A stretch of 15,144 nt of DNA. Source: Parvularcula sp964484475. GTDB lineage: Bacteria; Pseudomonadota; Alphaproteobacteria; Caulobacterales; Parvularculaceae. The position numbers and the translations under genes were made by a program. Location: positions 1-15,144 of the forward strand of contig CAZAFU010000067.1 in assembly GCA_964484475.1 (NCBI GenBank), given 5' to 3'. The notes beneath the pieces are model-generated. The model ran no database searches, was not told the origin of the DNA, and saw only the letters and a list, made by a program, of their open reading frames with translations. This document shows, in pieces, positions 7,300 through 13,632 of this stretch. Numbering within the stretch: position 1 is the first letter of the stretch; each line of letters starts with the position of its first letter.

Positions 7300-7327
7300 A
7301 CCCTTCGGGCGTAGGCCCTGCAAGGGT
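7300..7327. other. Stem-loop in the parC / VPLPA-CTERM intergenic region
   Basis: The outer arms ACCCTT (7300-7305) and AAGGGT (7322-7327) pair perfectly. Inside, GGGC (7307-7310) pairs with GCCC (7315-7318) around a GTAG loop, with a small asymmetric bulge. That is ten pairs in all, with no T-run after it, so it is not an intrinsic terminator on the forward strand. It could be a structured leader or chance. Confidence 0.3.
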
Positions 7328-7395
7328 TTCGCGCGTGACGAGCGAGAACGGTCCCGAAATGTTGCACCGCTGCATCGTTAACGGAGTCGTGTAGC

Positions 7396-7410
7396 AAAAA
7401 GCAGCTTTTT
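7396..7410. promoter_or_regulatory. Perfect 15-base palindrome, possible operator
   Basis: AAAAAGC-A-GCTTTTT is a perfect inverted repeat with a one-base centre, in the AT-rich patch about 100 bases before the ATG of the secreted-protein gene. A one-base loop cannot form a stable RNA hairpin, so a DNA-binding site for a dimeric regulator is the more natural reading. The regulator is unknown. Confidence 0.35.
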
Positions 7411-7507
7411 AGACAGTTCCCACCTTTTCAAAACTTAAGGGTTGTGTCACGCCGCAGGGGATGGGGAGCGGCAGGACTCTGCTCCTCCGTACAAGGGGAA
7501 GACTATC

Positions 7508-8212
7508 ATGAAAAAGCTCACTGCCATGGCTGCGGTAGCGTCACTGGCCCTCATGGGCTCGGCGCACGCTGCACCGATCTTCGTCGATTTCACCGACCAA
7601 AGCTTGGTGAATGCCGACGGTTCGACCAACCCGATCGTTGTTGCTCTGGGTGGCGGTCTTGAAATGACCGTGACCGGCACGCCGAGCGGCGTGAACAACT
7701 CCGAAGGCGGCGATAGCGCCTGCGCTGGCGCCGGGAATTTCGGCATCTCGGATCCGGTCTTTGCATGCGATACCGATGGTCTCGGCATCGGCGACGACGA
7801 AATCACGACTGACGTGGTTGAAAACCAGAGCGTCACGATTTCGTTCAACCAGGCCGTTGGCCTGACCAGCGCCTTCTTCCTGGATTTCTTCCGGGAGAGT
7901 AACAGCGATCTCGAGCCGGAACAGGCCGAGGTTTCGATCAATGGCGGCCCGGCTGTCAACTTCAGTGCATTCGAAGTCTTTCCGCAGAACGGTGGCTTCT
8001 TCATCGCCGGCCTTCCGGCGACGAACGTCACCTCGATCGTCTTCGATGCGCTGCCCGGCAACGACGACCGTGGCCGTGGCGACTTCGCTCTCGCCGGTCT
8101 CCGGATCAACTCGAACCCGAACATCATCGGCGAAGTGCCGGTCCCGGGTGCGGCCCTTCTCTTCGGTACCGCGCTGGCTCTCGGCGCGGCGCGCCGGAAG
8201 GCCCGCTCGTAA
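7508..8212 (+). CDS. Secreted VPLPA-CTERM (PEP-CTERM-like) sorting-signal protein
   Basis: A 234-residue exported protein. Residues 1-21 form a Sec signal peptide (MKKLT, hydrophobic core, GSAHA cleavage). The mature part is acidic, Gly/Asn/Asp-rich and beta-like, with two cysteines (72 and 87) that could form a disulfide; I recognise no catalytic motif. The C-terminus has the tripartite sorting signal: VPVPGA (210-215), a short hydrophobic helix (about 214-227) and a basic end ARRKARS. This matches the VPLPA-CTERM variant of PEP-CTERM signals, which a membrane exosortase (XrtD type) is thought to process. Such proteins accompany exopolysaccharide or biofilm matrix. ATG 7508 has a strong ribosome binding site, so the upstream in-frame start at 7442 is rejected. 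The gene stands alone and ends at a strong terminator. Confidence 0.88.
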   Translation: MKKLTAMAAVASLALMGSAHAAPIFVDFTDQSLVNADGSTNPIVVALGGGLEMTVTGTPSGVNNSEGGDSACAGAGNFGISDPVFACDTDGLGIGDDEITTDVVENQSVTISFNQAVGLTSAFFLDFFRESNSDLEPEQAEVSINGGPAVNFSAFEVFPQNGGFFIAGLPATNVTSIVFDALPGNDDRGRGDFALAGLRINSNPNIIGEVPVPGAALLFGTALALGAARRKARS

Positions 8213-8240
8213 CATCGACGCCCATAAGGCGACACGTTCT

Positions 8241-8273
8241 GAGGGCGCAGCGAAAGCTGCGCCCTTTCCTTTT
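8241..8273 (+). terminator. Intrinsic terminator of the VPLPA-CTERM gene
   Basis: The arms GGGCGCAGC (8243-8251) and GCTGCGCCC (8256-8264) pair perfectly over nine bases with a GAAA tetraloop, extended by A-T and G-T pairs outside, and are followed by TTTCCTTTT. It begins 28 bases after the stop codon. The reverse strand has no T-run after the stem, so it acts in the forward direction only. Confidence 0.93.
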
Positions 8274-8295
8274 GTGATGGCTTTTTGTGATGGGG
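8270..8295. repeat. Two tandem 13-base units after the terminator
   Basis: TTTTGTGATGGCT (8270-8282) is followed at once by TTTTGTGATGGGG (8283-8295), 11 of 13 bases alike. The first copy overlaps the terminator T-run, so this looks like a small slippage duplication. Confidence 0.6.
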
Positions 8296-8335
8296 GCACG
8301 GTCAGGAACCGGTGATTCTGCCTCCATGCAAGAGC

Positions 8336-8359
8336 GGCCCGGCCGGAACCAGCCGGACC
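8336..8359 (-). terminator. Hairpin downstream of kdsA, possible weak terminator
   Basis: On the reverse strand GGTCCGGC and GCCGGGCC pair over eight bases (one G-U) with an 8-base loop, 10 bases after the kdsA stop. No T-run follows, so it may only stabilise the 3' end or assist Rho-dependent ending. Confidence 0.35.
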
Positions 8360-8369
8360 CTCTCAGGTC

Positions 8370-9242
8370 TCAGTCCGAAAAGCCATGCAGGCTGCGCCGT
8401 TTCTTGGCGATCCCGTCGAGATCCTTCAGCTCCTGGAGGAATGTGCGCAGGAGGTGCAGCGGGATCATGTTCGGGCCATCGGACGGGGCTTTCTCCGGGT
8501 CCGGATGGGTCTCGGCGAAAACGCCCGCGACCCCGACGGCCGCTGCGGCACGGGCCAGCGTCGGAACCATCTCGCGCTGACCGCCACTGGTCCCCCCCTG
8601 CCCGCCGGGCTGCTGGACCGAGTGGGTGGCGTCGAAGATCACGGGTGCCCCGGTTTCCTCGGCCATGGTCTTGATGCCCCTGTAATCGGTCACGAGGGTG
8701 TTGTAGCCAAAGCTCGCCCCGCGCTCGGTCACAAGGACGTTCGGATTCCCCGCACCCGTGATCTTGGCGACCACGTTCTTCATGTCCCAGGGGGCGAGGA
8801 ACTGGCCCTTCTTGACCTTCACGACCCGCCCGGTCTCCGCTGCGGCGACAAGCAGATCGGTCTGGCGGCAGAGAAAGGCCGGGATCTGGAGGACATCCAC
8901 CACCTCGGCCACCGGCGCACATTGCTGGCGTTCATGGATATCGGTGAGCACGGGCACGCCGAGAGTTTCCCGGATCTCGGCAAACACGGGGAGCGCATCG
9001 TTGAGCCCGACGCCGCGCTTCGATCCGAGGCTCGTCCGGTTGGCCTTGTCGAAGCTCGTCTTGTAGACGAAGCCGATCCCGAGTTCGGACGTGATCTCCT
9101 TGATCGCCTGCGCCGTTTCCAGCGCGTGATCGCGGCTCTCCATCGCGCAAGGGCCCGCGAAGAGCATGAAGGGAAGGTGGTTGCCGATGGTCACCTGGCC
9201 CGCGGAGGCGTCGATGGTGACCGTGGAGTTGATCTCTGACAT
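8370..9242 (-). CDS. kdsA: 3-deoxy-8-phosphooctulonate (Kdo8P) synthase, metal-dependent type
   Basis: This 290-residue cytoplasmic TIM-barrel enzyme condenses phosphoenolpyruvate with arabinose 5-phosphate to give Kdo8P, the precursor of the Kdo sugars that join lipid A to the LPS core. Motifs: FAGPCAMES (29-36), KTSFDKANRTSLGSKRG (61-77), DIHE (101-104), KKGQFLAPWDM (144-154), DATHSVQQPGG (204-214) and FAETHPDPEKAPSDGPNM (242-259). Cys32 with His207, Glu244 and Asp255 match the metal ligands of the metal-dependent class (Aquifex type); E. coli KdsA has Asn in place of this Cys. The length is slightly above the usual 280 because of a short N-terminal extension. The ATG at 9242 faces kdsD, which makes its substrate, across a 65-base shared promoter region. 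Confidence 0.97.
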   Translation of the reverse strand: MSEINSTVTIDASAGQVTIGNHLPFMLFAGPCAMESRDHALETAQAIKEITSELGIGFVYKTSFDKANRTSLGSKRGVGLNDALPVFAEIRETLGVPVLTDIHERQQCAPVAEVVDVLQIPAFLCRQTDLLVAAAETGRVVKVKKGQFLAPWDMKNVVAKITGAGNPNVLVTERGASFGYNTLVTDYRGIKTMAEETGAPVIFDATHSVQQPGGQGGTSGGQREMVPTLARAAAAVGVAGVFAETHPDPEKAPSDGPNMIPLHLLRTFLQELKDLDGIAKKRRSLHGFSD

Positions 9243-9307
9243 GGCGCCGCCTTATCCCCCCGCAAACAACCGCGCAAACCTCCCGCGCGTCCGAGAGAGT
9301 GAAGAGC
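9243..9307. promoter_or_regulatory. Shared divergent promoter region of kdsA and kdsD
   Basis: Sixty-five bases separate the two start codons, so both promoters must lie here or inside the flanking genes. A direct repeat CGCAAAC occurs at 9261-9267 and 9273-9279, spaced 12 bases apart, slightly more than one helical turn. I cannot place -35 and -10 boxes with confidence. Confidence 0.4.
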
Positions 9308-10300
9308 ATGACAAAGAACGGCTCCCCGATCGCCGACAATGCCGTCGCCGTGGCCCGCAGCACGATCACGACCGAGATCGACGGGCTCGAAAGCCTCCGC
9401 GCAGCGCTTGCGGATGACGGCGCCCTTGCCGAACCTTTCAGGGCGGCTGTCGAAACCATTCGCACCGCCAGGGGACGGGTCGTTTGCACGGGAATGGGCA
9501 AGTCCGGCCATATCGCGCGGAAGATCGCCGCGACCCTCGCCTCCACCGGCCAGCCCGCCACCTACGTGCATCCCGGCGAGGCAAGCCACGGGGACCTCGG
9601 CATGATCGAGGAGAACGACGTGGTCCTCGCACTTTCCAACTCAGGTGAGACGCCCGAGCTGGCTGACGTCCTTGCCTATACCCACCGTTTCGGGATCCCC
9701 CTCCTGGCGGTCACTTCCGGGGCCGAGAGCACACTCGGGAAGGCGGCAACGACCCTCCTCCTGATGCCGAAGGTCACCGAAGCGTGTCGCGAGACCTCGG
9801 CACCGACAACCTCCACGACAGTCGCCCTGGCCTTTGGCGATGCCCTTGCCGTTGCCCTTCTGGAGGGGCGCGGCTTCACCAAGAACGATTTTCGGACCTT
9901 CCACCCGGGCGGCAAGCTTGGCGCCCAGTTGAGGCGGGTCGATGACCTCCTGCCTGAAGGCCGGATGCCGCCGCTCGTCGCTTCGGGAACACCGGTCCTC
10001 GAGGCCATCACGGTGATGACGGACGCGGGGCTCGGCTGCGTCGGGATCGTTGATGACCGCGGCGAGCTTGCGGGCATCATCACCGATGGCGATCTGAGGC
10101 GACATGCCGGTGAACTCCAGGCAGCAGACGTCGACAGCGTCATGACACCGGACCCCCTGACTGTCGGCATGGACAGCCTGGCGGCGGATGCCCTTCACGA
10201 ACTCATGAGCAAGGGGATCACGGCTCTCTTTGTCGTGGATGGCAGGAAGCCGGTGGCCGTCCTTCATGTTCACGACCTGCTGCGCCAAGGTGTTCTTTAA
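9308..10300 (+). CDS. kdsD: Arabinose-5-phosphate isomerase (SIS and two CBS domains)
   Basis: KdsD interconverts ribulose 5-phosphate and arabinose 5-phosphate, the first committed step of Kdo synthesis; its product is the substrate of the adjacent KdsA. The 330-residue protein has an N-terminal SIS sugar-isomerase domain (about 40-190) with GMGKSGHIARK (Lys65), EASHGDLGM (His94), SNSGETPEL (Glu114), KVTEACRETSAPTTSTT (Glu158) and TFHPGGKLG (His199), matching the catalytic and binding residues of E. coli KdsD. Two CBS domains follow (about 214-264 and 277-328), with GIITDGDLRRH in the first. KpsF and GutQ paralogues share this layout, but the kdsA neighbour favours KdsD. I chose ATG 9308 over the in-frame GTG at 9299; both have only weak purine-rich ribosome binding sequence. 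Confidence 0.95.
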   Translation: MTKNGSPIADNAVAVARSTITTEIDGLESLRAALADDGALAEPFRAAVETIRTARGRVVCTGMGKSGHIARKIAATLASTGQPATYVHPGEASHGDLGMIEENDVVLALSNSGETPELADVLAYTHRFGIPLLAVTSGAESTLGKAATTLLLMPKVTEACRETSAPTTSTTVALAFGDALAVALLEGRGFTKNDFRTFHPGGKLGAQLRRVDDLLPEGRMPPLVASGTPVLEAITVMTDAGLGCVGIVDDRGELAGIITDGDLRRHAGELQAADVDSVMTPDPLTVGMDSLAADALHELMSKGITALFVVDGRKPVAVLHVHDLLRQGVL

Positions 10301-10338
10301 TAACTCCTAGGACTCTTCTGCTTGGCTGGTCTGGTTCC

Positions 10339-10356
10339 GCGGCGGCACTTCGCCGC
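10339..10356 (+). other. Hairpin just before the histidine kinase ribosome binding site
   Basis: GCGGCG (10339-10344) pairs with CGCCGC (10351-10356) around a six-base loop. It ends 4 bases before the AGGG ribosome binding site and is not followed by a T-run, so it is not an intrinsic terminator of kdsD. It may affect kinase translation. Confidence 0.3.
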
Positions 10357-10360
10357 AGTA

Positions 10361-10364
10361 AGGG
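10361..10364 (+). promoter_or_regulatory. Ribosome binding site that sets the hybrid kinase start
   Basis: AGGG lies 5 bases before ATG 10370, within TAAGGG. It favours this start over the in-frame TTG at 10322, whose extra 16 residues have no helix or domain character. A second ATG follows immediately at 10373. Confidence 0.55.
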
Positions 10365-10369
10365 CAGAC

Positions 10370-12112
10370 ATGATGAGTGGCCGAGAGAGAATCGCCGGGG
10401 CTGGCGGAACAAGCGCGACCCTCGATCGCGCGATCACGCGCATCTTCGCGATGATGGCGGTATTCGCGGCCTGCGCGGTATCGGCGACGACTCTCCTGAA
10501 CTTCCATCGGGGCCACATGTCGCTCACCGCCTCGGTCCTGGCTTTCATCCCCGCATCGGCCTGTCTTCTCGCGCCTATCGGCTTCAGGGTCTTTCCCCGG
10601 GCGAAGCGGTACGTGATGGCAGGGGCGGCTCTCGTGGTGGCGGGCGCGCTATACGCGTTCGCACTCCATTACGGCCTGCTCTTCGCCTCGTCGTCGATCT
10701 ACCTTCTCCTGCTGATACCGGCGATCACATATGTCTTCGGCCGGCCGGCCGGCTTCCTTGTGACTGGATGCACACTGCTTTGTTTCGGGATCATCTACGC
10801 CCGGAACCATCTCGGCGAGCCCCCCCTCCCGGCGGGCGGAAGTTTCATCAACTGGCCGGCCGCCCTGGTCGCGATGAGCGTCTGTGCCGTCTTTCTGTTC
10901 TTCAGCTCCAGCTACTTCAGGGAGCAGATGACCGCAGCCATCAGGGAAGCGGAAACCCAACGCGCCCGCGCAGAAGCTTCGGCGTCGGCGAAGTCCAGTT
11001 TCCTCGCCAACATGATCCATGAGATCCGGACGCCGATGAACGGGATCCTCGGCATGATCGACGTCGTACTGGACAGTGACCTTCCCGATGCTCAGCGTGC
11101 AGATCTCGAGGTCGTTCACGCCTCTGCCCGCTCGCTCATCCGCGTGCTCTCCGATATCCTCGACCTTTCCAAGCTCGAAAGCGGCATGATGGAGGTCAAG
11201 AAGGAGCCGACCGATCCCGTAGCCCTTGTTGATCGGACAGTCCGTCTTTTCCAGGCAGCAGCGCAGAACAAGGGGGTCGCTCTGCGAACGGATCTCACCG
11301 AGCCTATCCCGGCCCGGGTCCGGATCGATGGAGACCGCCTGGGGCAGGTTCTCACCAACCTGATCGCGAACGCCATCAAGTTCACTGACGAGGGCGAAAT
11401 TGCCGTTCTCTGCCGGTATTTTCGCGGCAGGCTCGAACTCCGCGTCACCGATACCGGATGCGGCATGCCGCAGGACTTCCTGCCCGAAGTCTTCGGCCGT
11501 TTCCGTCAGGCCGGTGTGACCGCGACGCGCGGAACCGGGCTCGGCCTCTCGATCTGCCAGCAGCTGACGCAATTGATGGGCGGTACGATCTTCGTCGAGA
11601 GCGCCCTCGACAAGGGCACGACGTTCACCGTCGCCCTCCCCGCACCTGCCATCGACGAGGAGCCGACGCCGGAGAAGGCCGCAGACCCCTCGTCCCCGGC
11701 GCCAGTGCAGGAGCAACCGCTATCGGTCCTGATCGCGGAAGACAACGACATCAACCAGAGGGTCGCTGTCGCGTTCCTCGAAAGACTGGGGCACCGCTGC
11801 ACCACCGTCGAAGATGGACAGATGGCCTTCAACGCTGTGGTGACCGGCGACTTCGACGCCGTGCTCATGGATCTCGATATGCCCGGTACGGATGGCATCG
11901 AAGGGACGAGAATGATCCGCGCTCTCGAGGGTGAGCAGGGCAGCATGCCCATCATCATGCTCACGGCGCATATCGAGGAAGCCTATATCGAGCGCTGCCT
12001 CGCCGCGGGCGCAAACCTCGTTCTCCACAAACCCATCAGGCGCGAAAAGCTCCAGCGGGCGCTCTCCACCGTCTGTTTTCCCGTGGCAACGGGCAAGCGC
12101 GCGGCATCCTGA
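10370..12112 (+). CDS. Six-helix membrane hybrid histidine kinase with receiver domain
   Basis: A 580-residue sensor of the two-component type. Six predicted membrane helices (about 24-44, 51-72, 81-100, 103-123, 127-144, 162-182) have very short external loops, so the signal is probably sensed in or at the membrane. A coiled-coil (185-208) leads to the dimerisation box FLANMIHEIRTPMNG with phospho-acceptor His217, then the ATPase domain with NLIANAIKF (Asn334), DTGCGMP (Asp361) and GTGLGLSICQQL. A Pro/Glu-rich linker (about 425-450) joins a receiver domain with IAEDNDINQ and phospho-acceptor Asp501 in VLMDLDMPGTDG, plus the conserved LHKPI lysine. No HPt or output domain is present, so phosphate must pass to another protein. 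No cognate regulator gene is nearby. The photolyase starts 40 bases downstream. Confidence 0.92.
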   Translation: MMSGRERIAGAGGTSATLDRAITRIFAMMAVFAACAVSATTLLNFHRGHMSLTASVLAFIPASACLLAPIGFRVFPRAKRYVMAGAALVVAGALYAFALHYGLLFASSSIYLLLLIPAITYVFGRPAGFLVTGCTLLCFGIIYARNHLGEPPLPAGGSFINWPAALVAMSVCAVFLFFSSSYFREQMTAAIREAETQRARAEASASAKSSFLANMIHEIRTPMNGILGMIDVVLDSDLPDAQRADLEVVHASARSLIRVLSDILDLSKLESGMMEVKKEPTDPVALVDRTVRLFQAAAQNKGVALRTDLTEPIPARVRIDGDRLGQVLTNLIANAIKFTDEGEIAVLCRYFRGRLELRVTDTGCGMPQDFLPEVFGRFRQAGVTATRGTGLGLSICQQLTQLMGGTIFVESALDKGTTFTVALPAPAIDEEPTPEKAADPSSPAPVQEQPLSVLIAEDNDINQRVAVAFLERLGHRCTTVEDGQMAFNAVVTGDFDAVLMDLDMPGTDGIEGTRMIRALEGEQGSMPIIMLTAHIEEAYIERCLAAGANLVLHKPIRREKLQRALSTVCFPVATGKRAAS

Positions 12113-12152
12113 CAAGTTGGTGCTTTGCGGGGAACTGTCCTAACTGCCGGGG

Positions 12153-13589
12153 ATGACCGAAAGACCCAGCCTCGTCTGGCTCCGCGAAGACCTGCGTTTT
12201 GACGACAACCCGGCTCTGAGGGCCGCCGCGGACAGGGGAGGCCCTGTCGCTGCCCTGTTCGTGCTCGACGACGAAACCCCCGGCGAGTGGGCCATGGGCG
12301 GGGCGCAGCGCTGGTGGCTGCACCATTCCCTGACCGCGCTGGGCGAGGATTTCGACAAGTTCGGCGGCGCCCTGATCCTGCGCCGCGGCAAGGCCGAGGA
12401 TATCGTGCCCGAAGTCGCCGAGACGCTCGGTGCCGCGTCCATCTACTGGAACCGCCGCTACATGCCGTGGCAGAAGGAACAGGACCGGGCGGTGGAAGAT
12501 CGCTTGCCGGAGGGTATCGAGCTCGAGACCTTCAACGGACGGGTCCTGAACGAGCCGGGCAGCGTCCGTACGAAATCGGGCGGGCCCTACAAGGTCTATA
12601 CGCCCTACTGGAAGCAGGTGAAGGCAGGGGATGTCAGGGATCCGCTGCCGAAGGTCCAGAAACTCGGGACGCCGTCCGGCCTTCCCCCCTCCGACGACAT
12701 CGAAGACTGGGACCTGTTGCCGGAAAGTCCGAACTGGGCGGAAGGGTTCGAGCCTCTCTGGACCCCCGGAGAGCGGGGTGCCCGTTCGCGCTGGCTCGAC
12801 TGGCTCGAGTCGAAAGGCGCTTCGAACTACAGCGACGATCGCAACCGGCCCGATTTCGACAACACCTCCCACATGGCGCCGCATATCCACTTCGGCGAAA
12901 TCTCGCCGGTCACACTCTACCGGGAAATGCAGGACAAGATCGCGCAAGGCGGGATACCCGAAGAGGAAGGGACGACCTATCTTTCGGAACTCGCGTGGCG
13001 GGATTTCGCCTACGATCTCCTGCATCATTTTCCGAAGATGCTCGACAAGCCCCTGATGGAGAAGTTCGAGGACTTCGAATGGGACACCGACAAAGAGGCC
13101 TTCAGGGCCTGGACGAAGGGCCAAACCGGCTACCCTATCGTCGATGCCGGCATGAGGCAGCTGTGGAAGGAGGGCCACATGCATAACCGTGTGCGGATGA
13201 TCACGGGGTCCTTCCTGGTCAAGGACCTGCTGGTCGACTGGCGCCGGGGCATGAAATGGTTCTGGGAGACCCTCGTCTGCGCCGACCCCGCGTCCAATAC
13301 CATGGGCTGGCAATGGGTGGCCGGCTGCGGCGCGGACGCCTCGCCCTTCTTCAGGGTCTTCAACCCGGTGAGCCAAGGCGAGCGCTTCGACCCCGAAGGT
13401 CACTATGTCCGCCGTTATGTCCCGGAGCTTGCGGACCTGCCGAAAAAACACATTCACGCACCCTGGGATGCGCCGAGGGAAGTCCTTGAAAAAGCAGGCA
13501 TCAGGCTTGGCGAAACCTACCCGAAGCCGATAGTCGACCATGGCGAGAGGCGCAAAGAGGCGCTGGAGCGGTATCAAAAGATCAAGTAG
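12153..13589 (+). CDS. phrB: Deoxyribodipyrimidine photolyase (class I CPD photolyase)
   Basis: This 478-residue enzyme repairs UV-induced cyclobutane pyrimidine dimers using blue light. The N-terminal antenna-binding alpha/beta domain starts VWLREDLRFDDNPAL; the C-terminal helical FAD domain holds ELAWRDFAYDLLHHFP, GQTGYPIVDAGMRQLW, MHNRVRMITGSFLVKDLL, DWRRGMKWF and NTMGWQWVAGCGADASPFF. The electron-transfer tryptophans of E. coli PhrB (306, 359, 382) align with Trp310, Trp363 and Trp386, and the flavin-contact Asn378 aligns with Asn382, so it should be a working photolyase rather than a regulatory cryptochrome. Differences are NTMGW in place of the E. coli NNGGW loop. ATG 12153 has the ribosome binding site GGGGA just before it. 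The gene lies between the hybrid kinase and the hydrolase-OsmC fusion, all forward with short gaps. Confidence 0.95.
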   Translation: MTERPSLVWLREDLRFDDNPALRAAADRGGPVAALFVLDDETPGEWAMGGAQRWWLHHSLTALGEDFDKFGGALILRRGKAEDIVPEVAETLGAASIYWNRRYMPWQKEQDRAVEDRLPEGIELETFNGRVLNEPGSVRTKSGGPYKVYTPYWKQVKAGDVRDPLPKVQKLGTPSGLPPSDDIEDWDLLPESPNWAEGFEPLWTPGERGARSRWLDWLESKGASNYSDDRNRPDFDNTSHMAPHIHFGEISPVTLYREMQDKIAQGGIPEEEGTTYLSELAWRDFAYDLLHHFPKMLDKPLMEKFEDFEWDTDKEAFRAWTKGQTGYPIVDAGMRQLWKEGHMHNRVRMITGSFLVKDLLVDWRRGMKWFWETLVCADPASNTMGWQWVAGCGADASPFFRVFNPVSQGERFDPEGHYVRRYVPELADLPKKHIHAPWDAPREVLEKAGIRLGETYPKPIVDHGERRKEALERYQKIK

Positions 13590-13622
13590 CGCGAATAGGA
13601 TCACCGAAACGACCGCTGATGT

Positions 13623-13627
13623 GGAGG
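13623..13627 (+). promoter_or_regulatory. Ribosome binding site that sets the hydrolase-OsmC start
   Basis: GGAGG lies 5 bases before ATG 13633. The longer in-frame start at 13540 lies inside the photolyase gene and gives a basic non-domain extension, so 13633 is preferred. Confidence 0.75.
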
Positions 13628-13632
13628 CCGGC

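Larger units (their letters stand above)
7192..7507. promoter_or_regulatory. 316-base intergenic regulatory region between parC and the VPLPA-CTERM gene
   Basis: No gene is supported here; short open frames lack family character. It must hold the divergent promoters for parC and the forward secreted-protein gene. Visible structure, left to right: a stem-loop at 7300-7327 (arms ACCCTT/AAGGGT, then an inner GGGC/GCCC stem with a GTAG loop); an AT-rich patch at about 7391-7440 that contrasts with the GC-rich surroundings; the perfect palindrome AAAAAGC-A-GCTTTTT at 7396-7410; a small hairpin at 7471-7482 (GCAG/CTGC) in the likely leader; and the ribosome binding site AAGGGGAAG at 7493-7501. I cannot place a convincing sigma-70 promoter: TAGACA at 7410-7415 followed after 17 bases by ACTTAA is a poor match. 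Confidence 0.5.

Noticed and set aside
7230..7390. Possible tRNA or small structured RNA gene in the long gap
   Set aside because: I found no T-loop GTTCGAATC-type sequence or cloverleaf arms; only isolated stem-loops are present.
7442..7507. N-terminal extension of the VPLPA-CTERM protein from an upstream start
   Set aside because: It would bury the signal peptide behind 22 polar residues; ATG 7508 has a strong ribosome binding site and begins MKKLT, a normal signal-peptide start.
8243..8264. Bidirectional terminator serving both the VPLPA-CTERM gene and kdsA
   Set aside because: The T-run exists only on the forward strand; the reverse strand continues TCAGAACGTG after the stem.
12120..12152. 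EcfG-type stress promoter before phrB (GGAAC at about 12130)
   Set aside because: GGAAC is present but no CGTT-like -10 follows at 16-17 bases; the ATG falls there instead.
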